The notes: generated from the sequence alone by a model not told the origin. 64,000 nucleotides of DNA from Nansenia antarctica (GCA_963989245.1 OZ022342.1:18393457-18457456), one strand, 5' to 3'; shown: positions 50,584 to 64,000, numbered from the stretch's first letter. A program made the numbers and translations.

Positions 50584-51683
50584 CTAAACCTCTTTTCAGT
50601 CCCACTAATCATATACACAAAAAGAGCAGTCCTATGGTTTTGCCAGGTGCAATTATAGCCACGATAACATGTAAATCGTCTAAAAACGCCACAAGTCATG
50701 CATCACAAAGTGCACCCGGAAACAAAGACCTCTCCAATTGGGTATCTTTCTCCGATTAAATACCGTTCCAATACAAATGAAAATCGACAGGCTTACCCTT
50801 GTTCGTGTAGTACGTAGACAGCGTGCTAAGGCCCTGATCATCCAGCCTTGTACTTCCTCAACTTTTCGTAATAAAAGTCTGTATTTATACAAACAGGTAC
50901 CTTCAGGTAAGGGGTCCGCCCTCAGGTGAGGTTTAGACCAATCATGAGCAATGGGTGTGGACTTTGTACATTGATGAAGAGGATTATGATGAAGGCTAGG
51001 GGGGAAGCGGCCCCCACTTTCTCCCATGGAGACAAAGGTGAAAACGCAACACAATGGCCACAACTGGTTCAGTCTGGTCTTAGAGTACTGGGTCTGGGGC
51101 AACACAAAGGTCATAAACTGCTCTCGATGGTAGGGCAATCAGGTCTTTGTAATCATGTAAATGTGTCTATTGTCTTACCCCATGTCAAGCTTCAAGTAGA
51201 GAAACTGGTTCTGTTGTGTGTGACAACAGGAAATCATCTTCTACAGTCTGCTGCAGACATTCAACCCAAGATGATGTTTGATTCTTAAATGTAGCTTATT
51301 ACATATAATAATTTTCTCTCACATATTCCAAAGAAATTCTTTGTATGTTTTGCTATGTGAGTTGGTTGATTGGTTGTGACTGGACAGCAAAATAAGCTGC
51401 ATTAACTGTGCTCCCAGAGTGTAGAGGCCATCTAACATGCAGTGTGTTCAATATGAGCAAGCATGGCACTCACTGAATCAGGATTCTATGAGACTAAAAG
51501 GTAAACAAAACTGTGTGTGCATACAGCCTGTTCTGTACTCCAATAAAGAAATAACAAAGAAACTGTTTACTGCTTAACTACTTTTATTACATTCAGCGGG
51601 GAATAAAACATTGGCATAAGTACTGGACTTCAACTGACTCAATTTCAGCTAGAAAACATTCAACGATTTGTTGGGGGGGGAAA

Positions 51684-51947
51684 TCATGAGGTATTGCATT
51701 TAGCGAGTTGAGGATGTTGAGTGTCCTCTACATACACCGGCCCAGTCACAATGTAAGTCAGATCCCCCCAGTTAATCACATCGCCTGGGCTGTAGTCTAC
51801 ATTATCTGTGAAGTGCTGAATCTCACAAGGAGACAGGACATAGTTCCACACATGCACATCAGTGATTAGTGGAACGGACCGGAGACATGTTTTTGAAGAA
51901 GTTCCGAAAAGCAGTTCTGAAGAGGTTGTGGAGTGAAGAGGCGACAT
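51684..51947 (-). pseudogene. Pentraxin C-terminal fragment, unit 9
   Basis: Identical protein to unit 1. Confidence 0.68.
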
Positions 51948-52175
51948 AAAGGTACATATTATATTTCTTATTTATGTCTGCAGATAACATGTGCTGTATT
52001 TCAAACCGAAGGGCTCATTCTATGCCCTACACCCTACGAAGGGTTCGTAGAAGCGACGGAGGGTTATCAGCCTGGCTGGGGTTCCATACTATAATTGTGT
52101 TAGTATTAATGTTAATACTATAATTGTGTTAATATTAAATAATAAACCATATCAATGCCTGTCTTCCAGGCTGCC

Positions 52176-52914
52176 ATGTTTTGTCCTTTCTGTGGCCAAG
52201 ATCCGGGGACAGTTCAAGTCTTCTGTGTCTCATGTGGCAAAAATGTACAGTTTTTGGCAGCACCTGAAGGCAACAGTGAGTAGACATGATGATTGTATTT
52301 GAGTTTGTTTGCAGAATATGGGGTACAACACACCTTTGGGAATACTAATGCAATAGTTTTCAGTATGGAAGCCTACTTTCCTGAATGTAAGATTGAGGTC
52401 ATGATTAGATTGTAGACTAATTTATTAGAAATGTTATATAATAATTGTATACAATTTCTCGATGCATATGATTAAACAGTTGGGTATAGGGAGTGTTTTT
52501 GAGTCCCACTGCCATGGGGTAGAAACAGGTCTTATGGCCTGAACTTTTGGTCTTGATAGACCTCAACCTCTTACTAGCAGGGAAGGGGTTCAAACAAATG
52601 GTGTTCAGGGTCAGAGGGGTCTGCCATAATCTTTCCTGCACTTCACCTGGTACTCAAGGTGTATAAGTTAAGTCCTGAAGAGAAGGCAGATCAGATGATG
52701 TGCTGCAGCTTGTCCTAGCAGAAAATGTTGTCTTTATTATATTTTTCTTTCTTTTTGTTTATCAGGCTCAGCATCAGACAGCCCCACAGAAGAGGATCTG
52801 ATTCGAAAGTACTTCCATGATGGCTACAGCTACAATGAAATGTTGGATTTCCTGGCAATGACTCACAATGTTAAAATGAGCCTCATTCTTTTCAAAGACA
52901 CGTCAGAACTCTAA
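52176..52914 (+). CDS. Zinc-ribbon plus HTH-like chimeric ORF, unit 9
   Basis: As unit 1 with L10P (also in unit 7) and one nearby synonymous change. Confidence 0.52.
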
Positions 52915-53076
52915 GAAGGAACAGAAACAGAAAACAGCGAAGGTATGCTCTTTAACATTGTTTTTATTAGTATAGAAGTCACTTCCCCTTGATGTTCAAC
53001 CACAATGGTCATCTGACTAACTAACTAACTAACCAACTAACCATCAAACAGTGATGATGAGGAAAACGAATGGAGT

Positions 53077-56000
53077 TTACTGTAGTCCAAACCCTGGGGA
53101 ATTTTGTATCCCAAAGTCCATGTTGTTCCGAAACTCAGTGTAATTCATGGCCATCGGTATCTCTATTGTGTTGGCGCAGGTTCTGCTCATTGGGAAGCGT
53201 GATGTCCGCAGAAAAAGCAGTTTGGGTGGTGGCTGGATCCCAGAGGGAGGCAGTGCGTCGAGTCCTGTGGCGAACATGAGGATGTCCTGGAGGAAGATTC
53301 CTGTTTGTTTCTCTGAAAAAAGTAGATTTAGTTTAGTTGTAAAATATAATATTTCAATGGAACTGCCAGCAATAGAAGATGATATCAAGATGACATAATT
53401 AAAAGATCTGGGGACTGTTCAGGTCTTCTGCAGGGTAGGGAGTGTGTTTATGATGAGATAATTAAAATAAACCTTCTGTGTCAAGAAGATAGTCTCTCCA
53501 GAATCCGAGTACACGGGTTTCTTCCTGTCGCCTTGTGCACCCTGCTTCACTGAGCTTAACCTCAAAGATGTCCTCCAATGTTTCAGCTGTTAGATGTTGA
53601 GCACTTGAGCACATAAAGACCCCGAATACAGATGCATGCTGTTCCAAAGCATGAATTACATCTAGTGTTGCAAGTCCATCCTTGAATCTACAAAACATTA
53701 AGAGCAATCATCACCTAACATGCTAACAGCAGCATCTTCAAGCAGTCCCACCAATCATACATCAATGTCAAATTTGTCAAAATGTACATTCTGCCAAAAT
53801 AACTGTCACCTTACCTTTGAATTGCGAAATGATTGCGATATATGATGTACCACTGCATGAAATCCTGGATGATCTTTTTGTCACCCACACAAACAGGGTA
53901 CTGAAAGCAACCAGCAGTCTGCAACATGCTGGAATGTCTGTCAACTAGTACAACTAGTTCGTCCATCGTAGCTGCGTTGGATATCTAGGGTAGACAACAA
54001 TCATCATAAACATAAAGAGAAAGTGACTAAATGAGCTTTGTTAATATACAGTACCAACCTACCTCAAGCAGGGAAGCTCTAATGGTGTCGTCCGTTACAT
54101 CTTCAACCATGGCTACAGTGTCGGTGTTTGTTCCTGTGAGGTGCTCGTAGAGCATCTTGGACAGGAAGCGAGGACCTGGACCACCATGAACTATCGAGGT
54201 TGCAATCATCCTTCCAGTGTCAAAGTACTCATCATCTCTTGCAGCTGTTGATCATTTTTGTTCAATTAGTACCACATTAACCAACATTATACAACAGTTA
54301 GTTCCGACTAACTAATTTGATTGGTCAAGAGGCATTCCATGAGTGCTGATATTCAGTTTTAACAGCACTGGGACTTTTTAAGTATATATATTTATATCAC
54401 TCTGCTGCCCATAAATAGAATGTTCAGGTTACATCAATAGTCGGTATCAAAATATCACATTTCTATTATCAAAGAACACAATAAATGGAAACATACAGAT
54501 AGTAGTAAAAGATACAAAGTAGCCTAGTCATAGTAGCCTATGTGCGTACCTACGACCAAACAGCAGCCGTGCTGACATACAGTATAACATCACTCCCTCT
54601 CGTGTGATATTGCCAAAGTAGCCACATTCTTAAATGTGTAAGAGATTCCATTTTCACTTGGAATAGCAGCTCCTGCATTTCCAGTGTGAAGCACAACTTG
54701 AACTTGCGGAAATGTAATGTGTAATTATTTATTTTGTAATAAGAGTTACATTCTGAACTAGAAAAACCGCATAGCTATCCGCCTGGCGGTGGCATAAACA
54801 TGATTACCTGCAATGTCAAACGTCAGAAATCTCCTGTCCTCTGGGCCATCAAAGATTCTTCGCGTTCTCAGGCTGTTCATTAGGAGGGTCAGGAACTCGC
54901 GCTTGGGACCACCAGTGTCCACTCCTTCCTCATATCGCCCCTCATCATCAGTAAACTTCACTATTATGTCATGAGATGGGTCATATGAAGCACGTTTGAA
55001 GCCGCGGACTGCTCCGTCCCACACATTGGCTCTGTTAATTTGAACCTGCTCCAAGATGTTTTTATTATCTTTGCTGAGAGTCCTGAAACAATGTCTGCAG
55101 CAGTCAAGTCCTCTGTGCTGTAAAAGAAGATGTGGTGTACTATGATTTCAAATAATAAAGCCACAAATAACACAAGTTATTAATTATTAGTAACTGGTAT
55201 TAGTATCTGGTTTCTTTGAAAAACATTAGGTTTAAAACATACAATACCAGCACATTTGGCATAATATTATTGGTGCACACTGCCCGTAAACATTTGACAA
55301 AGATGCAAGAAATAAATTGAAAATCCACACAATTCTGAGTAAACTAGCAAATGTGTAAAGGTTGCATCTGTCAACACAGCTTACCTGTAGAAGTTGTTCT
55401 GACCCCGGGCACATTGCTCTTGTTCCTGGCAAATGTACAGTGTTATTCTTTGGTAGACCTTTCCAATGGCCTCCTTGTATTTCTCCACTGTGAAAGCGGT
55501 GTCTGTTCCTGGAATGTTTCGAACTTCCTGACCATCGGGGTACAGCAAGACATAGGCAACATCTTTCATGTCCTCGATAAAATCGTTCTGCTTCTTTAAA
55601 GCAGCATCCAACAGTTGGTCAGATGACCATTGTGGTTGAACATCAAGGGGAAATGACTTCCCTCTCACAGGTTTAAAGAAGTCACCTGTCCTCCTCATAA
55701 TGCCAACAAATATCTACAGAAAGAGAAGAAAATAGAAATTAATAAAAGTAAACAAATTGATACAATTTGTCTTTTGACAGTGTGAGCAACATATTTATTT
55801 ATACTAATAAAAACAATGTTAAAAAGCATACCTTCACTGTTTTCTGTTTCTTCTTAGAGTTCTGACGTGTCTTTGAAAAGAATGTCCTTCTCTCCCTCTC
55901 TTTCACTGCCCTAAATTTGGTTTTGAACGTTTCCACCACGGTGCTCAGGACCGTGTTCTTCTTCAGCTCCGGTCTGATGGGGAAGTGGGTCCGACATTGA

Positions 56001-56158
56001 GGGCAGCTGTAGTTGTGGTCCTGCCAGGTGGCCAAAAGACAATCTTGGCAGAAGGTGTGGCCGCATGGGATGGTCACCGGATAGTCGAACGGAGAGAGGC
56101 AGACGCTACAAGTCAATTCTTCCTCGAGACTCATGAGAGAAGGAATATCCTCCGCCAT
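53077..56158 (-). pseudogene. RING-HECT gene copy 10, frameshifted in exon 3
   Basis: Exons: 56158-55832, 55713-55385, 55117-54808, 54244-54063, 53984-53815, 53687-53473, 53312-53077. One base is missing at about 55036-55043, where all other copies have one more base. Reading changes after about residue 244, at the very start of the HECT domain, and stops at 54964. The predicted product is 269 residues: RING plus linker and a short foreign tail, without HECT. Downstream exons are otherwise intact, so the lesion is recent or a sequencing/assembly error. It also carries the exon 5 lysine deletion and L390M seen in copy 5. A truncated RING-only protein could still be made. Confidence 0.85.
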
Positions 56159-56275
56159 GACCAAACACACAGACAGCTGACCCGTGCGTCACTGGAGGGA
56201 GAAACGAAACGTAAGGTTATCTCTATCCGCTTGTTAATACTTTTTCTGTAACCAGATAACAGCAACGTCGAAGAT

Positions 56276-56335
<60 letters not shown>

Positions 56336-57435
56336 CTAAACCTCTTTTCAGTCCCACTAATCATATACACAAAAAGAGCAGTCCTATGGTTTTGCCAGGT
56401 GCAATTATAGCCACGATAACATGTAAATCGTCTAAAAACGCCACAAGTCATGCATCACAAAGTGCACCCGGAAACAAAGACCTCTCCAATTGGGTATCTT
56501 TCTCCGATTAAATACCGTTCCAATACAAATGAAAATCGACAGGCTTACCCTTGTTCGTGTAGTACGTAGACAGCGTGCTAAGGCCCTGATCATCCAGCCT
56601 TGTACTTCCTCAACTTTTCGTAATAAAAGTCTGTATTTATACAAACAGGTACCTTCAGGTAAGGGGTCCGCCCTCAGGTGAGGTTTAGACCAATCATGAG
56701 CAATGGGTGTGGACTTTGTACATTGATGAAGAGGATTATGATGAAGGCTAGGGGGGAAGCGGCCCCCACTTTCTCCCATGGAGACAAAGGTGAAAACGCA
56801 ACACAATGGCCACAACTGGTTCAGTCTGGTCTTAGAGTACTGGGTCTGGGGCAACACAAAGGTCATAAACTGCTCTCGATGGTAGGGCAATCAGGTCTTT
56901 GTAATCATGTAAATGTGTCTATTGTCTTACCCCATGTCAAGCTTCAAGTAGAGAAACTGGTTCTGTTGTGTGTGACAACAGGAAATCATCTTCTACAGTC
57001 TGCTGCAGACATTCAACCCAAGATGATGTTTGATTCTTAAATGTAGCTTATTACATATAATAATTTTCTCTCACATATTCCAAAGAAATTCTTTGTATGT
57101 TTTGCTATGTGAGTTGGTTGATTGGTTGTGACTGGACAGCAAAATAAGCTGCATTAACTGTGCTCCCAGAGTGTAGAGGCCATCTAACATGCAGTGTGTT
57201 CAATATGAGCAAGCATGGCACTCACTGAATCAGGATTCTATGAGACTAAAAGGTAAACAAAACTGTGTGTGCATACAGCCTGTTCTGTACTCCAATAAAG
57301 AAATAACAAAGAAACTGTTTACTGCTTAACTACTTTTATTACATTCAGCGGGGAATAAAACATTGGCATAAGTACTGGACTTCAACTGACTCAATTTCAG
57401 CTAGAATACATTCAACGATTTGTTGGGGGGGGGAA

Positions 57436-57699
57436 TCATGAGGTATTGCATTTAGCGAGTTGAGGATGTTGAGTGTCCTCTACATACACCGGCCCAGTCA
57501 CAATGTAAGTCAGATCCCCCCAGTTAATCACATCGCCTGGGCTGTAGTCTACATTATCTGTGAAGTGCTGAATCTCACAAGGAGACAGGACATAGTTCCA
57601 CACATGCACATCAGTGATTAGTGGAACGGACCGGAGACATGTTTTTGAAGAAGTTCCGAAAAGCAGTTCTGAAGAGGTTGTGGAGTGAAGAGGCGACAT
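57436..57699 (-). pseudogene. Pentraxin C-terminal fragment, unit 10
   Basis: Identical protein to unit 1. The adjoining G run differs by one substitution. Confidence 0.68.
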
Positions 57700-57927
57700 A
57701 AAGGTACATATTATATTTCTTATTTATGTCTGCAGATAACATGTGCTGTATTTCAAACCGAAGGGCTCATTCTATGCCCTACACCCTACGAAGGGTTCGT
57801 AGAAGCGACGGAGGGTTATCAGCCTGGCTGGGGTTCCATACTATAATTGTGTTAGTATTAATGTTAATACTATAATTGTGTTAATATTAAATAATAAACC
57901 ATATCAATGCCTGTCTTCCAGGCTGCC

Positions 57928-58666
57928 ATGTTTTGTCCTTTCTGTGGCCAAGATCTGGGGACTGTTCAAGTCTTCTGTGTCTCATGTGGCAAAAATGTAC
58001 AGTTTTTGGCAGCACCTGAAGGCAACAGTGAGTAGACATGATGATTGTATTTGAGTTTGTTTGCAGAATATGGGGTACAACACACCTTTGGGAATACTAA
58101 TGCAATAGTTTTCAGTATGGAAGCCTACTTTCCTGAATGTAAGATTGAGGTCATGATTAGATTGTAGACTAATTTATTAGAAATGTTATATAATAATTGT
58201 ATACAATTTCTCGATGCATATGATTAAACAGTTGGGTATAGGGAGTGTTTTTGAGTCCCACTGCCATGGGGTAGAAACAGGTCTTATGGCCTGAACTTTT
58301 GGTCTTGATAGACCTCAACCTCTTACTAGCAGGGAAGGGGTTCAAACAAATGGTGTTCAGGGTCAGAGGGGTCTGCCATAATCTTTCCTGCACTTCACCT
58401 GGTACTCAAGGTGTATAAGTTAAGTCCTGAAGAGAAGGCAGATCAGATGATGTGCTGCAGCTTGTCCTAGCAGAAAATGTTGTCTTTATTATATTTTTCT
58501 TTCTTTTTGTTTATCAGGCTCAGCATCAGACAGCCCCACAGAAGAGGATCTGATTCGAAAGTACTTCCATGATGGCTACAGCTACAATGAAATGTTGGAT
58601 TTCCTGGCAATGACTCACAATGTTAAAATGAGCCTCATTCTTTTCAAAGACACGTCAGAACTCTAA
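57928..58666 (+). CDS. Zinc-ribbon plus HTH-like chimeric ORF, unit 10
   Basis: Protein identical to unit 1. Confidence 0.52.
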
Positions 58667-58832
58667 GAAGGAACAGAAACAGAAAACAGCGAAGGTATGC
58701 TCTTTAACATTGTTTTTATTAGTATAGAAGTCACTTCCCCTTGATGTTCAACCACAATGGTCATCTGACTAACTAACTAACTAACTAACCAACTAACCAT
58801 CAAACAGTGATGATGAGGAAAACGAATGGAGT

Positions 58833-61800
58833 TTACTGTAGTCCAAACCCTGGGGAATTTTGTATCCCAAAGTCCATGTTGTTCCGAAACTCAGTGTAAT
58901 TCATGGCCATCGGTATCTCTATTGTGTTGGCGCAGGTTCTGCTCATTGGGAAGCGTGATGTCCGCAGAAAAAGCAGTTTGGGTGGTGGCTGGATCCCAGA
59001 GGGAGGCAGTGCGTCGAGTCCTGTGGCGAACATGAGGATGTCCTGGAGGAAGATTCCTGTTTGTTTCTCTGAAAAAAGTAGATTTAGTTTAGTTGTAAAA
59101 TATAATATTTCAATGGAACTGCCAGCAATAGAAGATGATATCAAGATGACATAATTAAAAGATCTGGGGACTGTTCAGGTCTTCTGCAGGGTAGGGAGTG
59201 TGTTTATGATGAGATAATTAAAATAAACCTTCTGTGTCAAGAAGATAGTCTCTCCAGAATCCGAGTACACGGGTTTCTTCCTGTCGCCTTGTGCACCCTG
59301 CTTCACTGAGCTTAACCTCAAAGATGTCCTCCAATGTTTCAGCTGTTAGATGTTGAGCACTTGAGCACATAAAGACCCCGAATACAGATGCATGCTGTTC
59401 CAAAGCATGAATTACATCTAGTGTTGCAAGTCCATCCTTGAATCTACAAAACATTAAGAGCAATCATCACCTAACATGCTAACAGCAGCATCTTCAAGCA
59501 GTCCCACCAATCATACATCAATGTCAAATTTGTCAAAATGTACATTCTGCCAAAATAACTGTCACCTTACCTTTGAATTGCGAAATGATTGCGATATATG
59601 ATGTACCACTGCATGAAATCCTGGATGATCTTCTTTTTGTCACCCACACAAACAGGGTACTGAAAGCAACCAGCAGTCTGCAACATGCTGGAATGTCTGT
59701 CAACTAGTACAACTAGTTCGTCCAGCGTAGCTGCGTTGGATATCTAGGGTAGACAACAATCATCATAAACATAAAGAGAAAGTGACTAAATGAGCTTTGT
59801 TAATATACAGTACCAACCTACCTCAAGCAGGGAAGCTCTAATGGTGTCGTCCGTTACATCTTCAACCATGGCTACAGTGTCGGTGTTTGTTCCTGTGAGG
59901 TGCTCGTAGAGCATCTTGGACAGGAAGCGAGGACCTGGACCACCATGAACTATCGAGGTTGCAATCATCCTTCCAGTGTCAAAGTACTCATCATCTCTTG
60001 CAGCTGTTGATCATTTTTGTTCAATTAGTACCACATTAACCAACATTATACAACAGTTAGTTCCGACTAACTAATTTGATTGGTCAATGGCATTCCATGA
60101 GTGCTGATATTCAGTTTTAACAGCACTGGGACTTTTTAAGTATATATATTTATATCACTCTGCTGCCCATAAATAGAATGTTCAGGTTACATCAATAGTC
60201 GGTATCAAAATATCACATTTCTATTATCAAAGAACACAATAAATGGAAACATACAGATAGTAGTAAAAGATACAAAGTAGCCTAGTCATAGTAGCCTATG
60301 TGCGTACCTACGACCAAACAGCAGCCGTGCTGACATACAGTATAACATCACTCCCTCTCGTGTGATATTGCCAAAGTAGCCACATTCTTAAATGTGTAAG
60401 AGATTCCATTTTCACTTGGAATAGCAGCTCCTGCATTTCCAGTGTGAAGCACAACTTGAACTTGCGGAAATGTAATGTGTAATTATTTATTTTGTAATAA
60501 GAGTTACATTCTGAACTAGAAAAACCGCATAGCTATCCGCCTGGCGGTGGCATAAACATGATTACCTGCAATGTCAAACGTCAGAAATCTCCTGTCCTCT
60601 GGGCCATCAAAGATTCTTCGCGTTCTCAGGCTGTTCATTAGGAGGGTCAGGAACTCGCGCTTGGGACCACCAGTGTCCACTCCTTCCTCATATCGCCCCT
60701 CATCATCAGTAAACTTCACTATTATGTCATGAGATGGGTCATATGAAGCACGTTTGAAGCCGCGGACTGCTCCGTCCCACACATTGGCTCTGTTAATATT
60801 GAACCTGCTCCAAGATGTTTTTATTATCTTTGCTGAGAGTCCTGAAACAATGTCTGCAGCAGTCAAGTCCTCTGTGCTGTAAAAGAAGATGTGGTGTACT
60901 ATGATTTCAAATAATAAAGCCACAAATAACACAAGTTATTAATTATTAGTAACTGGTATTAGTATCTGGTTTCTTTGAAAAACATTAGGTTTAAAACATA
61001 CAATACCAGCACATTTGGCATAATATTATTGGTGCACACTGCCCGTAAACATTTGACAAAGATGCAAGAAATAAATTGAAAATCCACACAATTCTGAGTA
61101 AACTAGCAAATGTGTAAAGGTTGCATCTGTCAACACAGCTTACCTGTAGAAGTTGTTCTGACCCCGGGCACATTGCTCTTGTTCCTGGCAAATGTACAGT
61201 GTTATTCTTTGGTAGACCTTTCCAATGGCCTCCTTGTATTTCTCCACTGTGAAAGCGGTGTCTGTTCCTGGAATGTTTCGAACTTCCTGACCATCGGGGT
61301 ACAGCAAGACATAGGCAACATCTTTCATGTCCTCGATAAAATCGTTCTGCTTCTTTAAAGCAGCATCCAACAGTTGGTCAGATGACCATTGTGGTTGAAC
61401 ATCAAGGGGAAATGACTTCCCTCTCACAGGTTTAAAGAAGTCACCTGTCCTCCTCATAATGCCAACAAATATCTACAGAAAGAGAAGAAAATAGAAATTA
61501 ATCAAAGTAAACAAATTGATACAATTTGTCTTTTGACAGTGTGAGCAACATATTTATTTATACTAATAAAAACAATGTTAAAAAGCATACCTTCACTGTT
61601 TTCTGTTTCTTCTTAGAGTTCTGACGTGTCTTTGAAAAGAATGTCCTTCTCTCCCTCTCTTTCACTGCCCTAAATTTGGTTTTGAACGTTTCCACCACGG
61701 TGCTCAGGACCGTGTTCTTCTTCAGCTCCGGTCTGATGGGGAAGTGGGTCCGACATTGAGGGCAGCTGTAGTTGTGGTCCTGCCAGGTGGCCAAAAGACA

Positions 61801-61917
61801 ATCTTGGCAGAAGGTGTGGCCGCATGGGATGGTCACCGGATAGTCGAACGGAGAGAGGCAGACGCTACAAGTCAATTCTTCCTCGAGACTCATGAGAGAA
61901 GGAATATCCTCCGCCAT
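58833..61917 (-). CDS. RING-HECT chimeric E3 ubiquitin ligase, copy 11
   Basis: Exons: 61917-61591, 61472-61144, 60876-60566, 60003-59822, 59743-59571, 59443-59229, 59068-58833. Open throughout, 590 residues, majority protein sequence. A small deletion in intron 3 (near 60087) distinguishes it. It is the last complete copy; the array continues past the right edge. Confidence 0.88.
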
Positions 61918-62034
61918 GACCAAACACACAGACAGCTGACCCGTGCGTCACTGGAGGGAGAAACGAAACGTAAGGTTATCTCTATCCGCTTGTTAATACT
62001 TTTTCTGTAACCAGATAACAGCAACGTCGAAGAT

Positions 62035-62102
<68 letters not shown>

Positions 62103-63202
62103 CTAAACCTCTTTTCAGTCCCACTAATCATATACACAAAAAGAGCAGTCCTATGGTTTTGCCAGGTGCAATTATAGCCACGATAACATGTAAATCGTCT
62201 AAAAACGCCACAAGTCATGCATCACAAAGTGCACCCGGAAACAAAGACCTCTCCAATTGGGTATCTTTCTCCGATTAAATACCGTTCCAATACAAATGAA
62301 AATCGACAGGCTTACCCTTGTTCGTGTAGTACGTAGACAGCGTGCTAAGGCCCTGATCATCCAGCCTTGTACTTCCTCAACTTTTCGTAATAAAAGTCTG
62401 TATTTATACAAACAGGTACCTTCAGGTAAGGGGTCCGCCCTCAGGTGAGGTTTAGACCAATCATGAGCAATGGGTGTGGACTTTGTACATTGATGAAGAG
62501 GATTATGATGAAGGCTAGGGGGGAAGCGGCCCCCACTTTCTCCCATGGAGACAAAGGTGAAAACGCAACACAATGGCCACAACTGGTTCAGTCTGGTCTT
62601 AGAGTACTGGGTCTGGGGCAACACAAAGGTCATAAACTGCTCTCGATGGTAGGGCAATCAGGTCTTTGTAATCATGTAAATGTGTCTATTGTCTTACCCC
62701 ATGTCAAGCTTCAAGTAGAGAAACTGGTTCTGTTGTGTGTGACAACAGGAAATCATCTTCTACAGTCTGCTGCAGACATTCAACCCAAGATGATGTTTGA
62801 TTCTTAAATGTAGCTTATTACATATAATAATTTTCTCTCACATATTCCAAAGAAATTCTTTGTATGTTTTTCTATGTGAGTTGGTTGATTGGTTGTGACT
62901 GGACAGCAAAATAAGCTGCATTAACTGTGCTCCCAGAGTGTAGAGGCCATCTAACATGCAGTGTGTTCAATATGAGCAAGCATGGCACTCACTGAATCAG
63001 GATTCTATGAGACTAAAAGGTAAACAAAACTGTGTGTGCATACAGCCTGTTCTGTACTCCAATAAAGAAATAACAAAGAAACTGTTTACTGCTTAACTAC
63101 TTTTATTACATTCAGCGGGGAATAAAACATTGGCATAAGTACTGGACTTCAACTGACTAAATTTCAGCTAGAATACATTCAACGATTTGTTGGGGGGGGA
63201 AA

Positions 63203-63466
63203 TCATGAGGTATTGCATTTAGCGAGTTGAGGATGTTGAGTGTCCTCTACATACACCGGCCCAGTCACAATGTAAGTCAGATCCCCCCAGTTAATCACAT
63301 CGCCTGGGCTGTAGTCTACATTATCTGTGAAGTGCTGAATCTCACAAGGAGACAGGACATAGTTCCACACATGCACATCAGTGATTAGTGGAACGGACCG
63401 GAGACATGTTTTTGAAGAAGTTCCGAAAAGCAGTTCTGAAGAGGTTGTGGAGTGAAGAGGCGACAT
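63203..63466 (-). pseudogene. Pentraxin C-terminal fragment, unit 11
   Basis: Identical protein to unit 1. Confidence 0.68.
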
Positions 63467-63694
63467 AAAGGTACATATTATATTTCTTATTTATGTCTGC
63501 AGATAACATGTGCTGTATTTCAAACCGAAGGGCTCATTCTATGCCCTACACCCTACGAAGGGTTCGTAGAAGCGACGGAGGGTTATCAGCCTGGCTGGGG
63601 TTCCATACTATAATTGTGTTAGTATTAATGTTAATACTATAATTGTGTTAATATTAAATAATAAACCATATCAATGCCTGTCTTCCAGGCTGCC

Positions 63695-63794
63695 ATGTTT
63701 TGTCCTTTCTGTGGCCAAGATCTGGGGACTGTTCAAGTCTTCTGTGTCTCATGTGGCAAAAATGTACAGTTTTTGGCAGCACCTGAAGGCAACA
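63695..63794 (+). CDS. Zinc-ribbon exon, unit 11 (second exon beyond window)
   Basis: Only the first coding exon is inside the window. It ends at a GTGAGT donor; sequence as in unit 1. Confidence 0.5.
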
Positions 63795-64000
63795 GTGAGT
63801 AGACATGATGATTGTATTTGAGTTTGTTTGCAGAATATGGGGTACAACACACCTTTGGGAATACTAATGCAATAGTTTTCAGTATGGAAGCCTACTTTCC
63901 TGAATGTAAGATTGAGGTCATGATTAGATTGTAGACTAATTTATTAGAAATGTTATATAATAATTGTATACAATTTCTCGATGCATATGATTAAACAGTT

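Larger units (their letters stand above)
1..64000. repeat. Tandem array of about eleven ~5.75-kb units
   Basis: The same gene-bearing block recurs head to tail across the whole window. Spacings between one anchor exon in successive units are 5749, 5752, 6065, 5730, 5727, 5766, 5784, 7049, 5746 and 5756 bp. Introns, spacers and exons are all conserved nearly base for base, so the duplication or homogenisation is recent. Length differences come mainly from a TA microsatellite, a promoter-region rearrangement in unit 3 (about 14725-15080) and a hAT insertion in unit 8 (43871-45197). Both ends are cut by the window. Copy number in an assembly of such an array may be wrong. Confidence 0.97.

Noticed and set aside
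1..64000. CRISPR-like or bacterial repeat system
   Set aside because: The repeat unit is 5.75 kb, contains spliced eukaryotic genes, and has no short repeat-spacer pattern.

Overview
The window is eukaryotic genomic DNA, almost certainly from a teleost fish. Genes have GT-AG introns, TATA and AATAAA signals and AT-rich spacers. The recognisable families (TRIM25-like RING, G2E3-like HECT, fish pentraxin, a ZBED-type hAT element, and a tRNA-derived SINE with the widespread fish 3' tail) all point to a bony fish. I cannot name the species.

The whole window is one head-to-tail tandem array of about eleven near-identical units, mostly 5.73-5.78 kb. Anchored on one HECT exon, copies start at 94, 5843, 11595, 17660, 23390, 29117, 34883, 40667, 47716, 53462 and 59218. 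Unit 3 is about 0.3 kb longer because its promoter region is rearranged. Unit 8 is about 1.3 kb longer because of a hAT insertion. Both window edges cut through the array.

Each unit carries the following. (1) On the minus strand, a seven-coding-exon gene for a predicted 590-residue protein that joins an N-terminal C3HC4 RING finger (TRIM25-like) to a complete C-terminal HECT domain with its catalytic cysteine, i.e. a RING-HECT chimeric ubiquitin ligase. I rebuilt it by splice-site and phase matching; all seven exons join in frame. It has a non-coding first exon and a TATA box. (2) On the minus strand, an 87-codon ORF holding only the C-terminal end of a pentraxin, with a poly(A) signal. (3) On the plus strand, a two-exon, 82-codon ORF: a CxxC zinc ribbon, then a helix-turn-helix-like segment resembling the N-terminus of a fish transposase/integrase family, ending in an out-of-frame scrap of the RING exon. 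(4) A minus-strand fragment resembling a LINE reverse transcriptase C-terminus, in the intron of (3). (5) A (TA)n microsatellite of very variable length in intron 1 of (1).

Gene (1) and ORF (3) converge. Between them lies an inverted duplicate of parts of exon 1, intron 1 and exon 2 of gene (1). It falls in the predicted 3' UTR of gene (1), so each mRNA would be complementary to its own coding exon over 43 bases with one non-Watson-Crick position.

Ten of the eleven RING-HECT genes lie fully in the window and nine of those have all exons open. Gene 10 has a one-base deletion that removes the HECT domain. Gene 8 is the most divergent and looks archaic: it shares a 6-bp segment with the inverted duplicate that every other copy lacks. 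Patchy variant sharing between non-adjacent units suggests gene conversion or unequal exchange.
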